From: Pseudomonas viridiflava
GTDB taxonomy: Bacteria > Pseudomonadota > Gammaproteobacteria > Pseudomonadales > Pseudomonadaceae
NCBI RefSeq assembly: GCF_900590885.1
Contig: NZ_UUON01000033.1
Location: 186,001 to 250,000, forward strand
Length of the DNA: 64,000 nucleotides
Direction: 5' to 3'
The notes below the pieces were generated by a model that saw only the letters and a program-made list of their open reading frames with translations, searched no databases and was not told the DNA's origin. Of this stretch, positions 10,454-20,714 are shown in pieces. Each line of letters opens with the position of its first letter. The first letter of the stretch is position 1. The translations under genes were made by a program, and so were the position numbers.

Positions 10454-10741
10454 TTAGTCGATGACTTTCGGAACCAGGTACAGGCCGTTTTCGACCGCTG
10501 GCGCGATGGACTGGTAGGCCTCGCGGTTATTTTGCTCGGTCACGACGTCTGCGCGCAGGCGCTGGCTGGCTTCCAGTGGGTGAGCCAGGGGCTCGATGCC
10601 GTCGGTGTTCACGGCCTGCATTTGGTCAACCAGCCCGAGAATGCTGTTCAGGGCTGCGGTGGTCTGTGGAAGATCGGCTTCATTAAGGCCAAGCGAGGCC
10701 AGATGAGCGATTTTTTCCACGTCGGAGCGTTCAAGCGCCAT
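10454..10741 (-). CDS. gatC: Asp-tRNA(Asn)/Glu-tRNA(Gln) amidotransferase subunit C
   Basis: This 95-residue small subunit stabilises the GatA-GatB interface. Family features include the opening [22 protein letters not shown] and the C-terminal belt ending VPKVID. It is first in the gatCAB operon and divergent from mreB across a 210-bp intergenic region. Confidence 0.95.
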   Translation of the reverse strand: MALERSDVEKIAHLASLGLNEADLPQTTAALNSILGLVDQMQAVNTDGIEPLAHPLEASQRLRADVVTEQNNREAYQSIAPAVENGLYLVPKVID

Positions 10742-10878
10742 GGGAATCTCCAGTGGAAAACAGAACGGAGGCTGTCCGTGTGTTAGATTGTCGGAACACT
10801 ACCGCATTTCTACGGTCTTACGGCCGCGATTGTGGGGTTAGGTGCACAGAAAGTCGGCCAATTTAGCACATTGGCGCC

Positions 10879-10907
10879 TTGCCCAAAATCCCTGTCGTTG
10901 TTAGAGT
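10879..10907 (+). promoter_or_regulatory. candidate sigma-70 promoter for mreB
   Basis: TTGCCC (10879-10884) is separated by 17 bp from TAGAGT (10902-10907), about 45 bp upstream of the mreB ATG. This is the best-spaced -35/-10 pair I found in the gatC-mreB intergenic region. It is a pattern match only. Confidence 0.45.
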
Positions 10908-10939
10908 TTGCCGCACTTTTTTACCCACGCGTTGCCTAG

Positions 10940-11989
<1,050 letters not shown>

Positions 11990-12019
11990 GTCTTTGCTGT
12001 TTAGCCCATGTTTCGCCCG

Positions 12020-12045
12020 CAGGCAGCACTTTGCAGTGCTGCCTG
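12020..12045 (+). terminator. strong hairpin between mreB and mreC (attenuator-like)
   Basis: CAGGCAGCACT (12020-12030) and AGTGCTGCCTG (12035-12045) form a perfect 11-bp stem with a TTGC tetraloop. It is followed by TTGGCGTTT, not a clean T-tract. It could partially terminate or stabilise the mreB message, lowering mreCD expression relative to mreB. Confidence 0.6.
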
Positions 12046-12118
12046 TTGGCGTTTATCTTCTTCAATCTGCATCCAGGCCGGTTAGATGCCGTATGAATAA
12101 AGAGAACATTTGCCTGGG

Positions 12119-12132
12119 AGGAGCGGCTTATT
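12119..12132 (+). promoter_or_regulatory. mreC ribosome-binding site and AUU initiation codon
   Basis: AGGAG at 12119-12123 lies 6 nt ahead of an ATT codon at 12130. No ATG or GTG occurs in frame between the upstream TGA (12094) and the first membrane helix. Translation from ATT gives MKPLFAKGPSLGVRL, which lines up residue for residue with the known E. coli MreC start MKPIFSRGPSLQIRL. Confidence 0.7.
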
Positions 12133-13245
12133 AAACCGCTTTTCGCCAAAGGCCCCTCATTGGGCGTGCGCTTATTGGTGCTGGTCGTGCTTTCGGTCGC
12201 GCTGATGGTGGTCGATGCCCGCTTTGCACTGCTCAAGCCCGTGCGTAGCCAGATGTCGCTGGTGTTGATGCAGACCTACTGGATCACCGACCTGCCGCAA
12301 CGTCTGTACCAGGGCGTGGCCAGCCAATTTGGCAGCCGCACTGAGCTGGTCGCCGAAAACGAAAAACTCAAGACCGAAAACCTGCTGTTGCAGGGGCGCA
12401 TGCAAAAGCTCGCGGCCCTCACCGAGCAGAACGTTCGGCTGCGTGAGTTGCTCAATTCCTCCGCGTTGGTCAATGAAAAGGTCGAAGTGGCCGAGTTGAT
12501 CGGCATGGACCCAAACCCGTTCACCCATCGCATCATCATCAACAAGGGTGAGCGCGACGGTGTGGTGCTTGGGCAGCCGGTGCTGGATGCCCGTGGCCTG
12601 ATGGGCCAGGTGGTTGAGCTGATGCCCTACACCTCGCGGGTGTTGCTGCTGACGGACACCACCCACAGCATTCCGGTGCAGGTCAACCGCAACGGCCTGC
12701 GTGCGATTGCCAGCGGCACCGGCAACCCCGAGCGCCTGGAGTTGCGCCACGTGGCCGATACCGCCGACATCAAGGAAGGCGACCTGCTGGTCAGCTCCGG
12801 CCTGGGTCAGCGCTTCCCGGCGGGCTATCCGGTGGCGACGGTCAAGGAAGTGATCCACGATTCCGGCCAGCCCTTCGCCATTGTGCGCGCCGTGCCGACG
12901 GCCGCCCTGAACCGCAGCCGCTACCTGCTGCTGGTGTTCAGCGACAACCGCACCCCGGAAGAGCGCGCCAATGACGCCGCGCAAGCCCAGGAAGCGGAAG
13001 ACAAGCAAAACGGCACCACGCCAGTGGTTCCAAGTACGGTGCCCAAGCCTGCGTTCGTCGGGCCGCCAGCACCGGTGGCTGCCCCGGCAGCGCCAGTGGC
13101 AACACCGGTAAAACCCGCCGCGCATAACGCACGCCCAGCCAAGCCAGCGGCAGCCAAGCCGCCGGCCACCACGCCAGCTACCACGGCGCCCGTTGTGAAG
13201 CCTGCGGCCACCGCGCCGGCAACCACACGGCAGAGGGAGGAATAA
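12130..13245 (+). CDS. mreC: cell shape-determining protein MreC
   Basis: From the ATT at 12130 the protein has 371 residues: a short cytoplasmic tail, one membrane helix (about residues 12-30), a coiled coil (about 65-110, SRTELVAENEKLKTENLLLQGRMQKL...), the two beta-barrel domains of MreC (INKGERDGVVLGQPVLDARGLMGQV, DLLVSSGLGQRFPAGYPVATV), and a low-complexity Ala/Pro/Thr tail of about 80 residues. It links MreB to periplasmic wall synthases. A TTG at 12160 would cut off the first ten residues and lacks a good Shine-Dalgarno site. Its TAA shares one base with the mreD ATG. Confidence 0.94.
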   Translation: MKPLFAKGPSLGVRLLVLVVLSVALMVVDARFALLKPVRSQMSLVLMQTYWITDLPQRLYQGVASQFGSRTELVAENEKLKTENLLLQGRMQKLAALTEQNVRLRELLNSSALVNEKVEVAELIGMDPNPFTHRIIINKGERDGVVLGQPVLDARGLMGQVVELMPYTSRVLLLTDTTHSIPVQVNRNGLRAIASGTGNPERLELRHVADTADIKEGDLLVSSGLGQRFPAGYPVATVKEVIHDSGQPFAIVRAVPTAALNRSRYLLLVFSDNRTPEERANDAAQAQEAEDKQNGTTPVVPSTVPKPAFVGPPAPVAAPAAPVATPVKPAAHNARPAKPAAAKPPATTPATTAPVVKPAATAPATTRQREE

Positions 13246-13733
13246 TGGCCGGTACTCATTCACGCAATGGCTGGATCGTATGGCTGACCTTTGCCATTGG
13301 CCTGCTGCTCAGCGTTTCGCCACTGCCGCAATTCATGGAAATCCTGCGCCCGCTCTGGCTGGCGTTGTTGCTGGCGTTCTGGGCGCTGAACCTGCCGCAC
13401 AAGGTCGGCATGGTCACGGCCATGTTCCTGGGCTTGGCGGAAGATGTGCTGTATGGCACCTTGCTGGGCCAGAACGCGTTGATCCTGACCCTGATAACCT
13501 TCCTGGTATTGTCGCTGCAGCAGCGTTTGCGCATGTTCCCGATGTGGCAGCAATGCCTGGTGATCCTGGTGATCTTCGGCCTGGCGCAGCTGGTTCAGCT
13601 GTGGCTCAGTGCCTTGACCGGCAACCGCCAGCCAACCCTGGCGTTGGTGCTGCCGGCCCTGGTCAGTGCGTTGTTGTGGCCATGGATCAGTTTCGGTCTG
13701 CGTGGGTTACGTCGTCGCTATAAAATCAATTGA
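13245..13733 (+). CDS. mreD: rod shape-determining protein MreD
   Basis: This 162-residue inner-membrane protein has about five hydrophobic helices (WIVWLTFAIGLLLSVSPLP, PLWLALLLAFWALNL, FLGLAEDVLYGTLLGQNALIL, LVILVIFGLAQLVQLWL, and a last helix). The LAEDVLYGTLLGQ segment is a family hallmark. It belongs to the elongasome with MreC and RodA/PBP2. The start overlaps the mreC stop and is preceded by GAGGGAGGA. Confidence 0.96.
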   Translation: MAGTHSRNGWIVWLTFAIGLLLSVSPLPQFMEILRPLWLALLLAFWALNLPHKVGMVTAMFLGLAEDVLYGTLLGQNALILTLITFLVLSLQQRLRMFPMWQQCLVILVIFGLAQLVQLWLSALTGNRQPTLALVLPALVSALLWPWISFGLRGLRRRYKIN

Positions 13734-13784
13734 ATGGATTGCGAGGCTCTGCCTGGTTATCGAACTCAACAGGGAGAGTCTGCA

Positions 13785-14381
13785 ATGAATTCGCTTTATC
13801 TGGCCTCGGGCTCTCCGAGGCGACGTGAGTTGCTGACGCAGATCGGTGTGCCGTTCACCGTGGTCAGCGCCGCCATTGATGAAACTCCTCTTACCAATGA
13901 ATCAGCTGTTGCCTACGTCGAGCGTCTCGCTCGCGGCAAGGCAGCGGCGGGTTTTGCTGCGCTTGAGCAAACCTTGGGCGCTTGCGTGCTGGGTGCCGAC
14001 ACGGCCGTGATCGTGGAGGGAAAGATCCTCGGCAAACCGGTCGACCAAGCCGATGCCCTGGCGATGTTGATGGCCTTGGCCGGGCGAGAACACGAAGTCC
14101 TGACGGCCATCGCGCTCACGGATGGGCAGCGTAGCGAAACCCAATGTGTAAGTAGTCGTGTACGTTTTCGCGAGGTTTCTGTCGAAGAGGCCACAACCTA
14201 CTGGCACAGTGGCGAACCCCAGGACAAGGCAGGCGGCTATGCTATTCAAGGCCTGGGTTCGGTGTTTGTCGCCGGTCTCAATGGCAGTTATTCCGCCGTG
14301 GTAGGCCTGCCGGTGTGCGAAACCGCGCAACTGCTCGATCAATTCGGCATACCCTGTTGGCAAAACCTTACCGCGCGCTGA
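13785..14381 (+). CDS. maf: Maf/YhdE-type nucleoside triphosphate pyrophosphatase
   Basis: The protein is 198 residues from the ATG at 13785, preceded by GGGAGAG. It begins [18 protein letters not shown], the Maf signature, and has the catalytic stretch [20 protein letters not shown] and the [11 protein letters not shown] loop. YhdE-type Maf proteins hydrolyse dTTP/UTP and modified nucleotides (house cleaning) and have been linked to septum control. It sits between mreD and rng as in E. coli. A 17-codon in-frame extension upstream is less likely. Confidence 0.94.
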   Translation: MNSLYLASGSPRRRELLTQIGVPFTVVSAAIDETPLTNESAVAYVERLARGKAAAGFAALEQTLGACVLGADTAVIVEGKILGKPVDQADALAMLMALAGREHEVLTAIALTDGQRSETQCVSSRVRFREVSVEEATTYWHSGEPQDKAGGYAIQGLGSVFVAGLNGSYSAVVGLPVCETAQLLDQFGIPCWQNLTAR

Positions 14382-14451
14382 ACGCGTTACTCCAGCGCCC
14401 AGCCTTAAGCGACCGGTCACTATTGTGAAAACGCCTGAACGAGACCCAGCC

Positions 14452-15909
14452 ATGAGTGAAGAGATTCTGATCAATATCACGCCGATGGAATCGCGCGTGG
14501 CGGTGGTAGAGAACGGTGTTCTGCAAGAAGTGCACGTCGAGCGTACGCAGAAACGCGGGATTGTCGGCAATATCTATAAAGGCAAGGTGGTGCGCGTTTT
14601 GCCGGGCATGCAGGCCGCCTTCGTCGACATCGGCCTGGACCGTGCCGCGTTTATTCATGCTTCGGAAATTTCCCTGCGTGAAGGCAATGCGGTGGAAAGC
14701 ATCAGTGCCCTGGTGCACGAAGGGCAGAGCCTGGTGGTGCAAGTCACCAAGGACCCCATCGGCTCCAAAGGCGCGCGCCTGACCACCCAGTTGTCGATTC
14801 CGTCGCGGTACCTGGTGTACATGCCGCGTACCGCCCACGTCGGTATCTCCCTCAAGATTGAAGACGAAGCCGAGCGTGAGCGCCTGAAAAAGGTGGTCAG
14901 CGATTGCGTGGCCGCCGAAGGCATCAAGGAAGCCGGCGGTTTTATCCTGCGCACCGCCGCTGAAGGCGCCGGCGCCGACGAAATCCTCATGGACATCCGC
15001 TACCTGCGCCGCCTCTGGGACCAGATCGGCGCGCAGATCAAGACCATCGGCGCGCCGAGCGTCATCTATGAAGACCTGGGCCTGGCGCTGCGCACCTTGC
15101 GCGATTTGGTCAGCCCCAAGATCGAGAAAATTCGCATCGACTCGCGGGAAACCTTCCAGCGCACCACGCAATTTGTTGCCGAGCTGATGCCGGAAATTGC
15201 CGACCGCCTGGAGCACTACCCCGGCGAGCGGCCGATCTTCGATCTGTACGGCGTCGAAGACGAAATCCAGAAAGCCCTGGAGCGCAAGGTGCCGCTCAAG
15301 TCCGGCGGCTACCTGGTGGTGGACCCGGCGGAAGCCATGACCACCATCGACGTCAACACCGGGGCGTTCGTTGGCCATCGCAACCTTGAAGAAACTATCT
15401 TCAAGACCAACCTCGAAGCGGCCACCGCGATTGCCCGTCAGCTGCGCCTGCGCAACCTGGGCGGCATCATTATCATCGACTTCATCGACATGGAAGATGA
15501 AGAGCACCAGCGCCAAGTGTTGCGCACGTTGGAAAAACAGCTGGAGCGCGATCACGCCAAGACCAACATCATCGGCATCACCGAGCTGGGCCTGGTGCAG
15601 ATGACCCGCAAGCGCACCCGCGAAAGCCTCGAGCAGGTGCTGTGCGAGCCGTGCAGCAGCTGCCAGGGGCGCGGCAAGTTGAAGACTCCGGAAACGGTTT
15701 GCTACGAGATTTTCCGCGAAATCTTACGAGAGGCGCGGGCCTACCAGGCCGAAGGTTATAGAGTGCTTGCCAACCAGAAAGTGGTCGACCGGTTGCTGGA
15801 CGAAGAGTCCGGCAACGTCGCTGAGCTGGAGGGGTTTATCGGGCGCACGATTCGCTTCCAGGTCGAAACCATGTATTCCCAGGAACAATACGACGTGGTG
15901 CTGCTCTGA
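14452..15909 (+). CDS. rng: ribonuclease G
   Basis: The 485-residue protein is the RNase G length. It has an N-terminal S1 domain (GIVGNIYKGKVVRVLPGMQAAFVDIGL), the RNase E/G catalytic core with metal-binding aspartates in TTIDVNTGAFVG and IIIIDFIDM, and the zinc-link cysteines in LCEPCSSCQGRG. It processes the 16S rRNA 5' end and degrades selected mRNAs. The start at 14452 is preferred over an upstream in-frame GTG. It is fourth in the mreBCD-maf-rng string and followed by yhdP. Confidence 0.97.
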   Translation: MSEEILINITPMESRVAVVENGVLQEVHVERTQKRGIVGNIYKGKVVRVLPGMQAAFVDIGLDRAAFIHASEISLREGNAVESISALVHEGQSLVVQVTKDPIGSKGARLTTQLSIPSRYLVYMPRTAHVGISLKIEDEAERERLKKVVSDCVAAEGIKEAGGFILRTAAEGAGADEILMDIRYLRRLWDQIGAQIKTIGAPSVIYEDLGLALRTLRDLVSPKIEKIRIDSRETFQRTTQFVAELMPEIADRLEHYPGERPIFDLYGVEDEIQKALERKVPLKSGGYLVVDPAEAMTTIDVNTGAFVGHRNLEETIFKTNLEAATAIARQLRLRNLGGIIIIDFIDMEDEEHQRQVLRTLEKQLERDHAKTNIIGITELGLVQMTRKRTRESLEQVLCEPCSSCQGRGKLKTPETVCYEIFREILREARAYQAEGYRVLANQKVVDRLLDEESGNVAELEGFIGRTIRFQVETMYSQEQYDVVLL

Positions 15910-15985
15910 TCCCCATTCGCTTTGCTTTGTTGATTTCGGCTGACCTTGATCCGCCGTCCGCCTATTGCCCTGAGGGTCGCCTGAC

Positions 15986-18900
15986 ATGGAGCGTCTGATA
16001 CGCTTTTTTGCCGCTTTGACCCGTTGGGGCCTGGGCCTGTGCGCCTTGGTGCTGGTGTTGGCTGCGGTGTATGTGAGCCTGGGGCGTGAGCTGAGCCCGC
16101 TGGTGGCCGAGTACCGCGCTGAAATCGAGGCCAAGGCGCAGGCGGCGGTGGATATGCCGGTGCACATCGGCAGCCTGGAAGGCCGCTGGAGCGGTTTTGC
16201 CCCGGTGTTGCTGGCCCACGACGTGATGGTCGGCGAGGGCAGCAGTGCCTTGCGTCTGGACCAGGTCGAAGTGGTGCCGGACCTGTGGGCCAGCCTGATG
16301 GCGCGTGAAGTGCGCATCGCGCACCTGCAGGTCAGCGGCTTGCAACTGAGCGTCAAGGAAGATCAGGACGGCCACTGGGCGCTGCAAGGCTTGCCGGTGC
16401 AAAATGATCAGCCGCTGGACCCGGAGCAGGTGCTCAAGCGCATGCAGGTGGTCAAGCGCGTGTCGCTGCTCGACAGCCAGGTCACCTTGCAACCCTTCGA
16501 CCAGCCGCCAAGAACCCTGACCTACGTGGGCTTGAGCTTGCACACCGGCCTCACGCGCCAACGCCTGGACGCCCGTGTAACCCTGCCCGACGGCCAACCC
16601 CTGGCCCTGAGCCTGCGCAGCCGTATTCGCGCGAGCCAATGGAAGGAGGGCGAGGTCGAGGCCTACCTGAGCCTGCCCCAGAGCGACTGGGCCAAGTGGG
16701 TTCCAGCCAAGCTGACCCAGCAGTGGAAGCTCACGCAGTTCAAGGCCGGCGGCGAATTCTGGCTGAGCTGGGCCAAAGGCACTGTGCAAAGCGCGGTGAT
16801 GCGCCTCAACTCACCACAGGTGAAGGGCAGCTACGCCGACCGCAAACCTGTGCATATCGAAAACCTGGCCCTGACGGCCTATCTGCAACGCGGTGAAACC
16901 GGCCTCAGGGTGCTGTTCGATTCGCTGGCGATGAACCTGGGCGAGACCCGCTGGGAATCGCGCCTGCAAGTGCAGCAAACGCTGGCAACCGACAAGGCCC
17001 AGGAAGTCTGGAAGCTGCAGGCTGACCGTCTGGACCTCACGCCCATCACGCCGCTGCTGAATGCGCTGGCACCTTTGCCGGAAGGCTTCGCCAAAACTGT
17101 TGAGCACCTCAAGGCCACCGGCCTGCTGCGCAATGTGCTGGTGGATTTCCGTCCCCAGGACAGCACCGACCAGAAAGTCAGCTTCGCCGCCAACCTTGAG
17201 CGCGTGGGCTTTGATGCGTATTTCGGTGCGCCGGCTGCGCGCAATGTTTCCGGCAGCATCAGTGGCGACCTGGGCCATGGCGAATTGCGCATGGACAGCA
17301 AGGATTTTTCCCTGCACCTCGATCCGATCTTCGCCAAGCCCTGGCAGTACCTCCAGGCCAACGCGCGGCTGACCTGGAAGCTGGATAAAGAAGGCTTCAC
17401 CCTGATTGCCCCGTATATCAAGGTGCTGGGCGAGGAAGGCAAGATCGCCGCCGACTTCCTGATTCGCCTGCATTTCGACCACAGCCAGGAAGACTACATG
17501 GACCTGCGGGTCGGCATGGTCGATGGCGATGGGCGTTTTACGCCCAAGTACCTGCCTGCGGTACTCAGCCCGGCGCTGGATGAGTGGCTGCGTACGGCGA
17601 TCCTCAAGGGCGCGGTCGACCAGGGTTTCTTCCAATACCAGGGCTCGTTGAACCACGACGCGCTGCCGGCGGCGCGCAATATCAGCCTGTTCTTCAAAGT
17701 GCATGACGCCGAGCTGGCGTTCCAGCCGGGCTGGCCTCATGTAAGCAAGGTCAATGGCGAAGTGTTTGTCGAGGAAACTGGCGTACGCATCCTGGCCAGC
17801 AAGGGTCAGTTGCTCGACACCAGGGTCAAGGATATCTACGTCAATATTCCCCACGCCCCGGCGGGTAAGGACAGCCATTTGCTGCTCACCGGTGGGTTTG
17901 CCGGCGGCTTGGGCGATGGCTTGAAGATCCTGCAGGAAGCGCCGATCGGCACCGCCTCGACTTTTGCCGGCTGGAAAGGCGAGGGCGACCTGCAAGGCAA
18001 GCTCGACCTGGACATTCCGCTGGCCAAGGACGCCGAGCCGAAAATCGTGGTGGACTTCCAGACCGACAAGGCGCGCCTGCAATTGGCCGAGCCGACCCTG
18101 GACCTGAGCCAGCTCAAGGGCAATTTCCGCTTCGACAGTGCCAAGGGCCTGAGCGGGCAGAACATTACGGCCCAGGCGTTCGACCGGCCGATCACCGCGC
18201 AGATTGTTGCCGATGGCAAGCCGGGCGATATCAGCACGCGCATCACCGCCAAGGGCCAGGTCACGGTCAAGCGCCTGACCGACTGGTTAAAAATCAGCCA
18301 GCCACTGCCGGTTTCTGGGGATATCCCGTACCAGCTGCAAGTCACTCTGGACGGCGCCGACAGCCAGTTGATGGTCAACTCCAGCCTCAAGGGTGTGGCG
18401 GTGGACCTGCCGGCACCGTTCGGCATGCCGGCGAGCCAGGGGCGCGACAGCACATTCCGCATGACCTTGCAGGGCGCCGAGCGGCGTTACTGGTTCGACT
18501 ATGGCGAGCTGGCGAACTTCACCTTTGCGGCACCTGCGGACAAATTCAACGATGGCCGCGGCGAGTTGTTCCTCGGCGACGGCGATGCCGTGCTGCCGGC
18601 TGCCAAGGGCCTGCGTATTCGCGGCGTGCTCTCGGAGCTGGACATCGACCCGTGGCGCAAGCTGGTGAATCAATACGCCGGCAATGACCCGGGCGGCAGC
18701 GCCAAGCAACTGCTGAGCAGCGCCGACTTCAAGATCGGAAAGCTTACCGGCCTGGGCACGCAGTTCGATCAGGTCAACCTGCAACTGGACCGTAAGCCCG
18801 CCGCCTGGGGCGTGAAGCTCGACAGCCTGCAAGCCAAGGGCAGCGTGAACCTGCCGGACGCCAAGGGCGCGCCGATTGCGATCAACCTGCAATACGTGAA

Positions 18901-19801
18901 GCTGCCGGCGGTGGACCCGACGGTACAGGCTGACGAAAACGCCCCGGACCCGCTTGCCAGCATTGATCCCAAGGACATCCCGGCGTTGGATATCAGCATT
19001 GATCAGCTGTTCCAGGGGCCGGACCTGGTGGGCGGCTGGTCGCTGAAAATCCGCCCGACCACCAAAGGCCTGACCTTCAATGACCTGGACCTGGGCCTCA
19101 AGGGTATGCAGCTCAAGGGCGCCGGTGGCTGGGAAGGCGCTGCGGGCGACAGCAGCAGCTGGTACAAAGGGCGCCTGGACGGCAAGAACATCGGCGATGT
19201 GCTCAAGGGGTGGGGGTTTGCGCCAAGCGTGACCAGTGAAGAATTTCACGTGGACGTGGACGGTCGCTGGCCCGGCTCGCCGGCCTGGGTTGGGCCCAAG
19301 CGGTTTTCCGGCAGCCTGGATGCTGCGTTCCGTAAAGGCCAGTTCGTTGAAGTGGAAGGTGGCGCCCAGGCGCTGCGGGTGTTCGGCCTGCTTAACTTCA
19401 ACTCCATCGGCCGGCGTTTGCGCCTGGACTTCTCGGATCTGCTCGGCAAAGGCTTGAGCTATGACCGGGTCAAAGGTTTGTTGGCTGCCAGCAATGGTGT
19501 GTTCGTGACCCGCGATCCGATCACCCTCACCGGGCCGTCGAGCAACCTCGAACTGAACGGCACCCTGGATCTGGTGGCGGACCGTGTCGATGCCAAGCTG
19601 TTGGTGACGTTGCCGGTGACCAACAACCTGCCGATCGCCGCGTTGCTCGTCGGCGCGCCGGCTATTGGTGGCGCGCTGTTTCTGATCGACAAGCTGATCG
19701 GCGATCGTGTTTCGCGCTTTGCCAGTGTGCAATACAAAGTGGAAGGCCCGTGGAAGGACCCGAAAATCACGTTCGACAAGCCATTTGAAAAACCAAACTG
19801 A
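15986..19801 (+). CDS. yhdP: YhdP family AsmA-like envelope protein (DUF3971)
   Basis: This very long protein (1271 residues) has one N-terminal membrane anchor (about residues 15-35) and a huge periplasmic region rich in beta-strand repeats. It has an AsmA-like N-terminus and a C-terminal AsmA_2 region with NLELNGTLDLVADRVDAKLLVTLPV. YhdP, TamB and YdbH are repeating-beta-groove proteins thought to bridge the periplasm and carry phospholipid to the outer membrane. It follows rng and precedes the nitrilase gene, the conserved pseudomonad order. Confidence 0.93.
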   Translation: MERLIRFFAALTRWGLGLCALVLVLAAVYVSLGRELSPLVAEYRAEIEAKAQAAVDMPVHIGSLEGRWSGFAPVLLAHDVMVGEGSSALRLDQVEVVPDLWASLMAREVRIAHLQVSGLQLSVKEDQDGHWALQGLPVQNDQPLDPEQVLKRMQVVKRVSLLDSQVTLQPFDQPPRTLTYVGLSLHTGLTRQRLDARVTLPDGQPLALSLRSRIRASQWKEGEVEAYLSLPQSDWAKWVPAKLTQQWKLTQFKAGGEFWLSWAKGTVQSAVMRLNSPQVKGSYADRKPVHIENLALTAYLQRGETGLRVLFDSLAMNLGETRWESRLQVQQTLATDKAQEVWKLQADRLDLTPITPLLNALAPLPEGFAKTVEHLKATGLLRNVLVDFRPQDSTDQKVSFAANLERVGFDAYFGAPAARNVSGSISGDLGHGELRMDSKDFSLHLDPIFAKPWQYLQANARLTWKLDKEGFTLIAPYIKVLGEEGKIAADFLIRLHFDHSQEDYMDLRVGMVDGDGRFTPKYLPAVLSPALDEWLRTAILKGAVDQGFFQYQGSLNHDALPAARNISLFFKVHDAELAFQPGWPHVSKVNGEVFVEETGVRILASKGQLLDTRVKDIYVNIPHAPAGKDSHLLLTGGFAGGLGDGLKILQEAPIGTASTFAGWKGEGDLQGKLDLDIPLAKDAEPKIVVDFQTDKARLQLAEPTLDLSQLKGNFRFDSAKGLSGQNITAQAFDRPITAQIVADGKPGDISTRITAKGQVTVKRLTDWLKISQPLPVSGDIPYQLQVTLDGADSQLMVNSSLKGVAVDLPAPFGMPASQGRDSTFRMTLQGAERRYWFDYGELANFTFAAPADKFNDGRGELFLGDGDAVLPAAKGLRIRGVLSELDIDPWRKLVNQYAGNDPGGSAKQLLSSADFKIGKLTGLGTQFDQVNLQLDRKPAAWGVKLDSLQAKGSVNLPDAKGAPIAINLQYVKLPAVDPTVQADENAPDPLASIDPKDIPALDISIDQLFQGPDLVGGWSLKIRPTTKGLTFNDLDLGLKGMQLKGAGGWEGAAGDSSSWYKGRLDGKNIGDVLKGWGFAPSVTSEEFHVDVDGRWPGSPAWVGPKRFSGSLDAAFRKGQFVEVEGGAQALRVFGLLNFNSIGRRLRLDFSDLLGKGLSYDRVKGLLAASNGVFVTRDPITLTGPSSNLELNGTLDLVADRVDAKLLVTLPVTNNLPIAALLVGAPAIGGALFLIDKLIGDRVSRFASVQYKVEGPWKDPKITFDKPFEKPN

Positions 19802-19849
19802 GAGCCTGTGGAGTAGCATGGCCGCATGCCCATTACGGAGTGTTGGCCC

Positions 19850-20698
19850 ATGTCCTTTGCGGTAATTCAAATGGTCAGCCAGAGTGACGTGCTGGCTAAC
19901 CTGGCCCAGGCCCGGCGTTTGCTGGAGCAGGCGGCAGCGAAGGGGGCGAAGCTGGCAGTACTGCCGGAAAACTTCGCTGCCATGGGCCGTCGCGATGCGG
20001 TGGATATCGGTCGCGCCGAGGCGTTGGGTGAAGGGCCGATCCTGCCATGGTTGAAACAGACCGCCCGCGACCTCACCTTATGGATAGTGGCCGGCACCGT
20101 GCCGCTGCCGCCCAAGGATCAACCGAACGCCAAACCCAACGCCTGCTCGCTGCTGGTCGATGATCGCGGCGAAGTGGTAGCCCGTTACGACAAGCTGCAT
20201 CTGTTTGATGTCGATGTCGCCGATGCGCGCGGTCGTTATCGTGAATCCGACGACTATGCTTTCGGTAGCAATGTGGTGGTGGCGGATACGCCGGTGGGGC
20301 GGTTGGGCCTGACGGTGTGTTACGACCTGCGCTTCCCGGAGCTGTACAGCGAGTTACGCGCAGCGGGGGCTGAATTGATTACCGCGCCCTCGGCCTTTAC
20401 CGCCGTGACCGGCGCCGCGCATTGGGACGTGCTGATTCGCGCCCGGGCCATCGAGACCCAGTGCTACCTGCTGGCAGCGGCCCAGGGCGGCGTGCACCCG
20501 GGGCCACGGGAAACCTTCGGGCATGCGGCGATTGTCGACCCGTGGGGGCGTGTGCTCACACAACAGGATCAAGGCGAAGCGGTGTTACTGGCCGAACGCG
20601 ACAGCAGTGAACAGGCGTCGATACGGGCGCGCATGCCGGTGGTCAACCATCGGCGCTTTTTCTCGCAGGGCGCGCAGCGACCTGCTTCAGAACGATGA
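19850..20698 (+). CDS. nitrilase-superfamily amidase (Nit1/deaminated-glutathione amidase type)
   Basis: This 282-residue carbon-nitrogen hydrolase has the Glu-Lys-Cys triad visible in order: Glu in [10 protein letters not shown], Lys in [10 protein letters not shown], Cys in [11 protein letters not shown]. The HLFDVDV...YRESDDY signature matches the Nit1/NitFhit clade, whose members repair deaminated glutathione. It starts at the ATG at 19850, 8 codons inside the longest frame, after a GGAG. It is co-oriented with yhdP and tldD. Confidence 0.9.
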   Translation: MSFAVIQMVSQSDVLANLAQARRLLEQAAAKGAKLAVLPENFAAMGRRDAVDIGRAEALGEGPILPWLKQTARDLTLWIVAGTVPLPPKDQPNAKPNACSLLVDDRGEVVARYDKLHLFDVDVADARGRYRESDDYAFGSNVVVADTPVGRLGLTVCYDLRFPELYSELRAAGAELITAPSAFTAVTGAAHWDVLIRARAIETQCYLLAAAQGGVHPGPRETFGHAAIVDPWGRVLTQQDQGEAVLLAERDSSEQASIRARMPVVNHRRFFSQGAQRPASER

Positions 20699-20714
20699 AT
20701 TTAAGGCCAAACCT

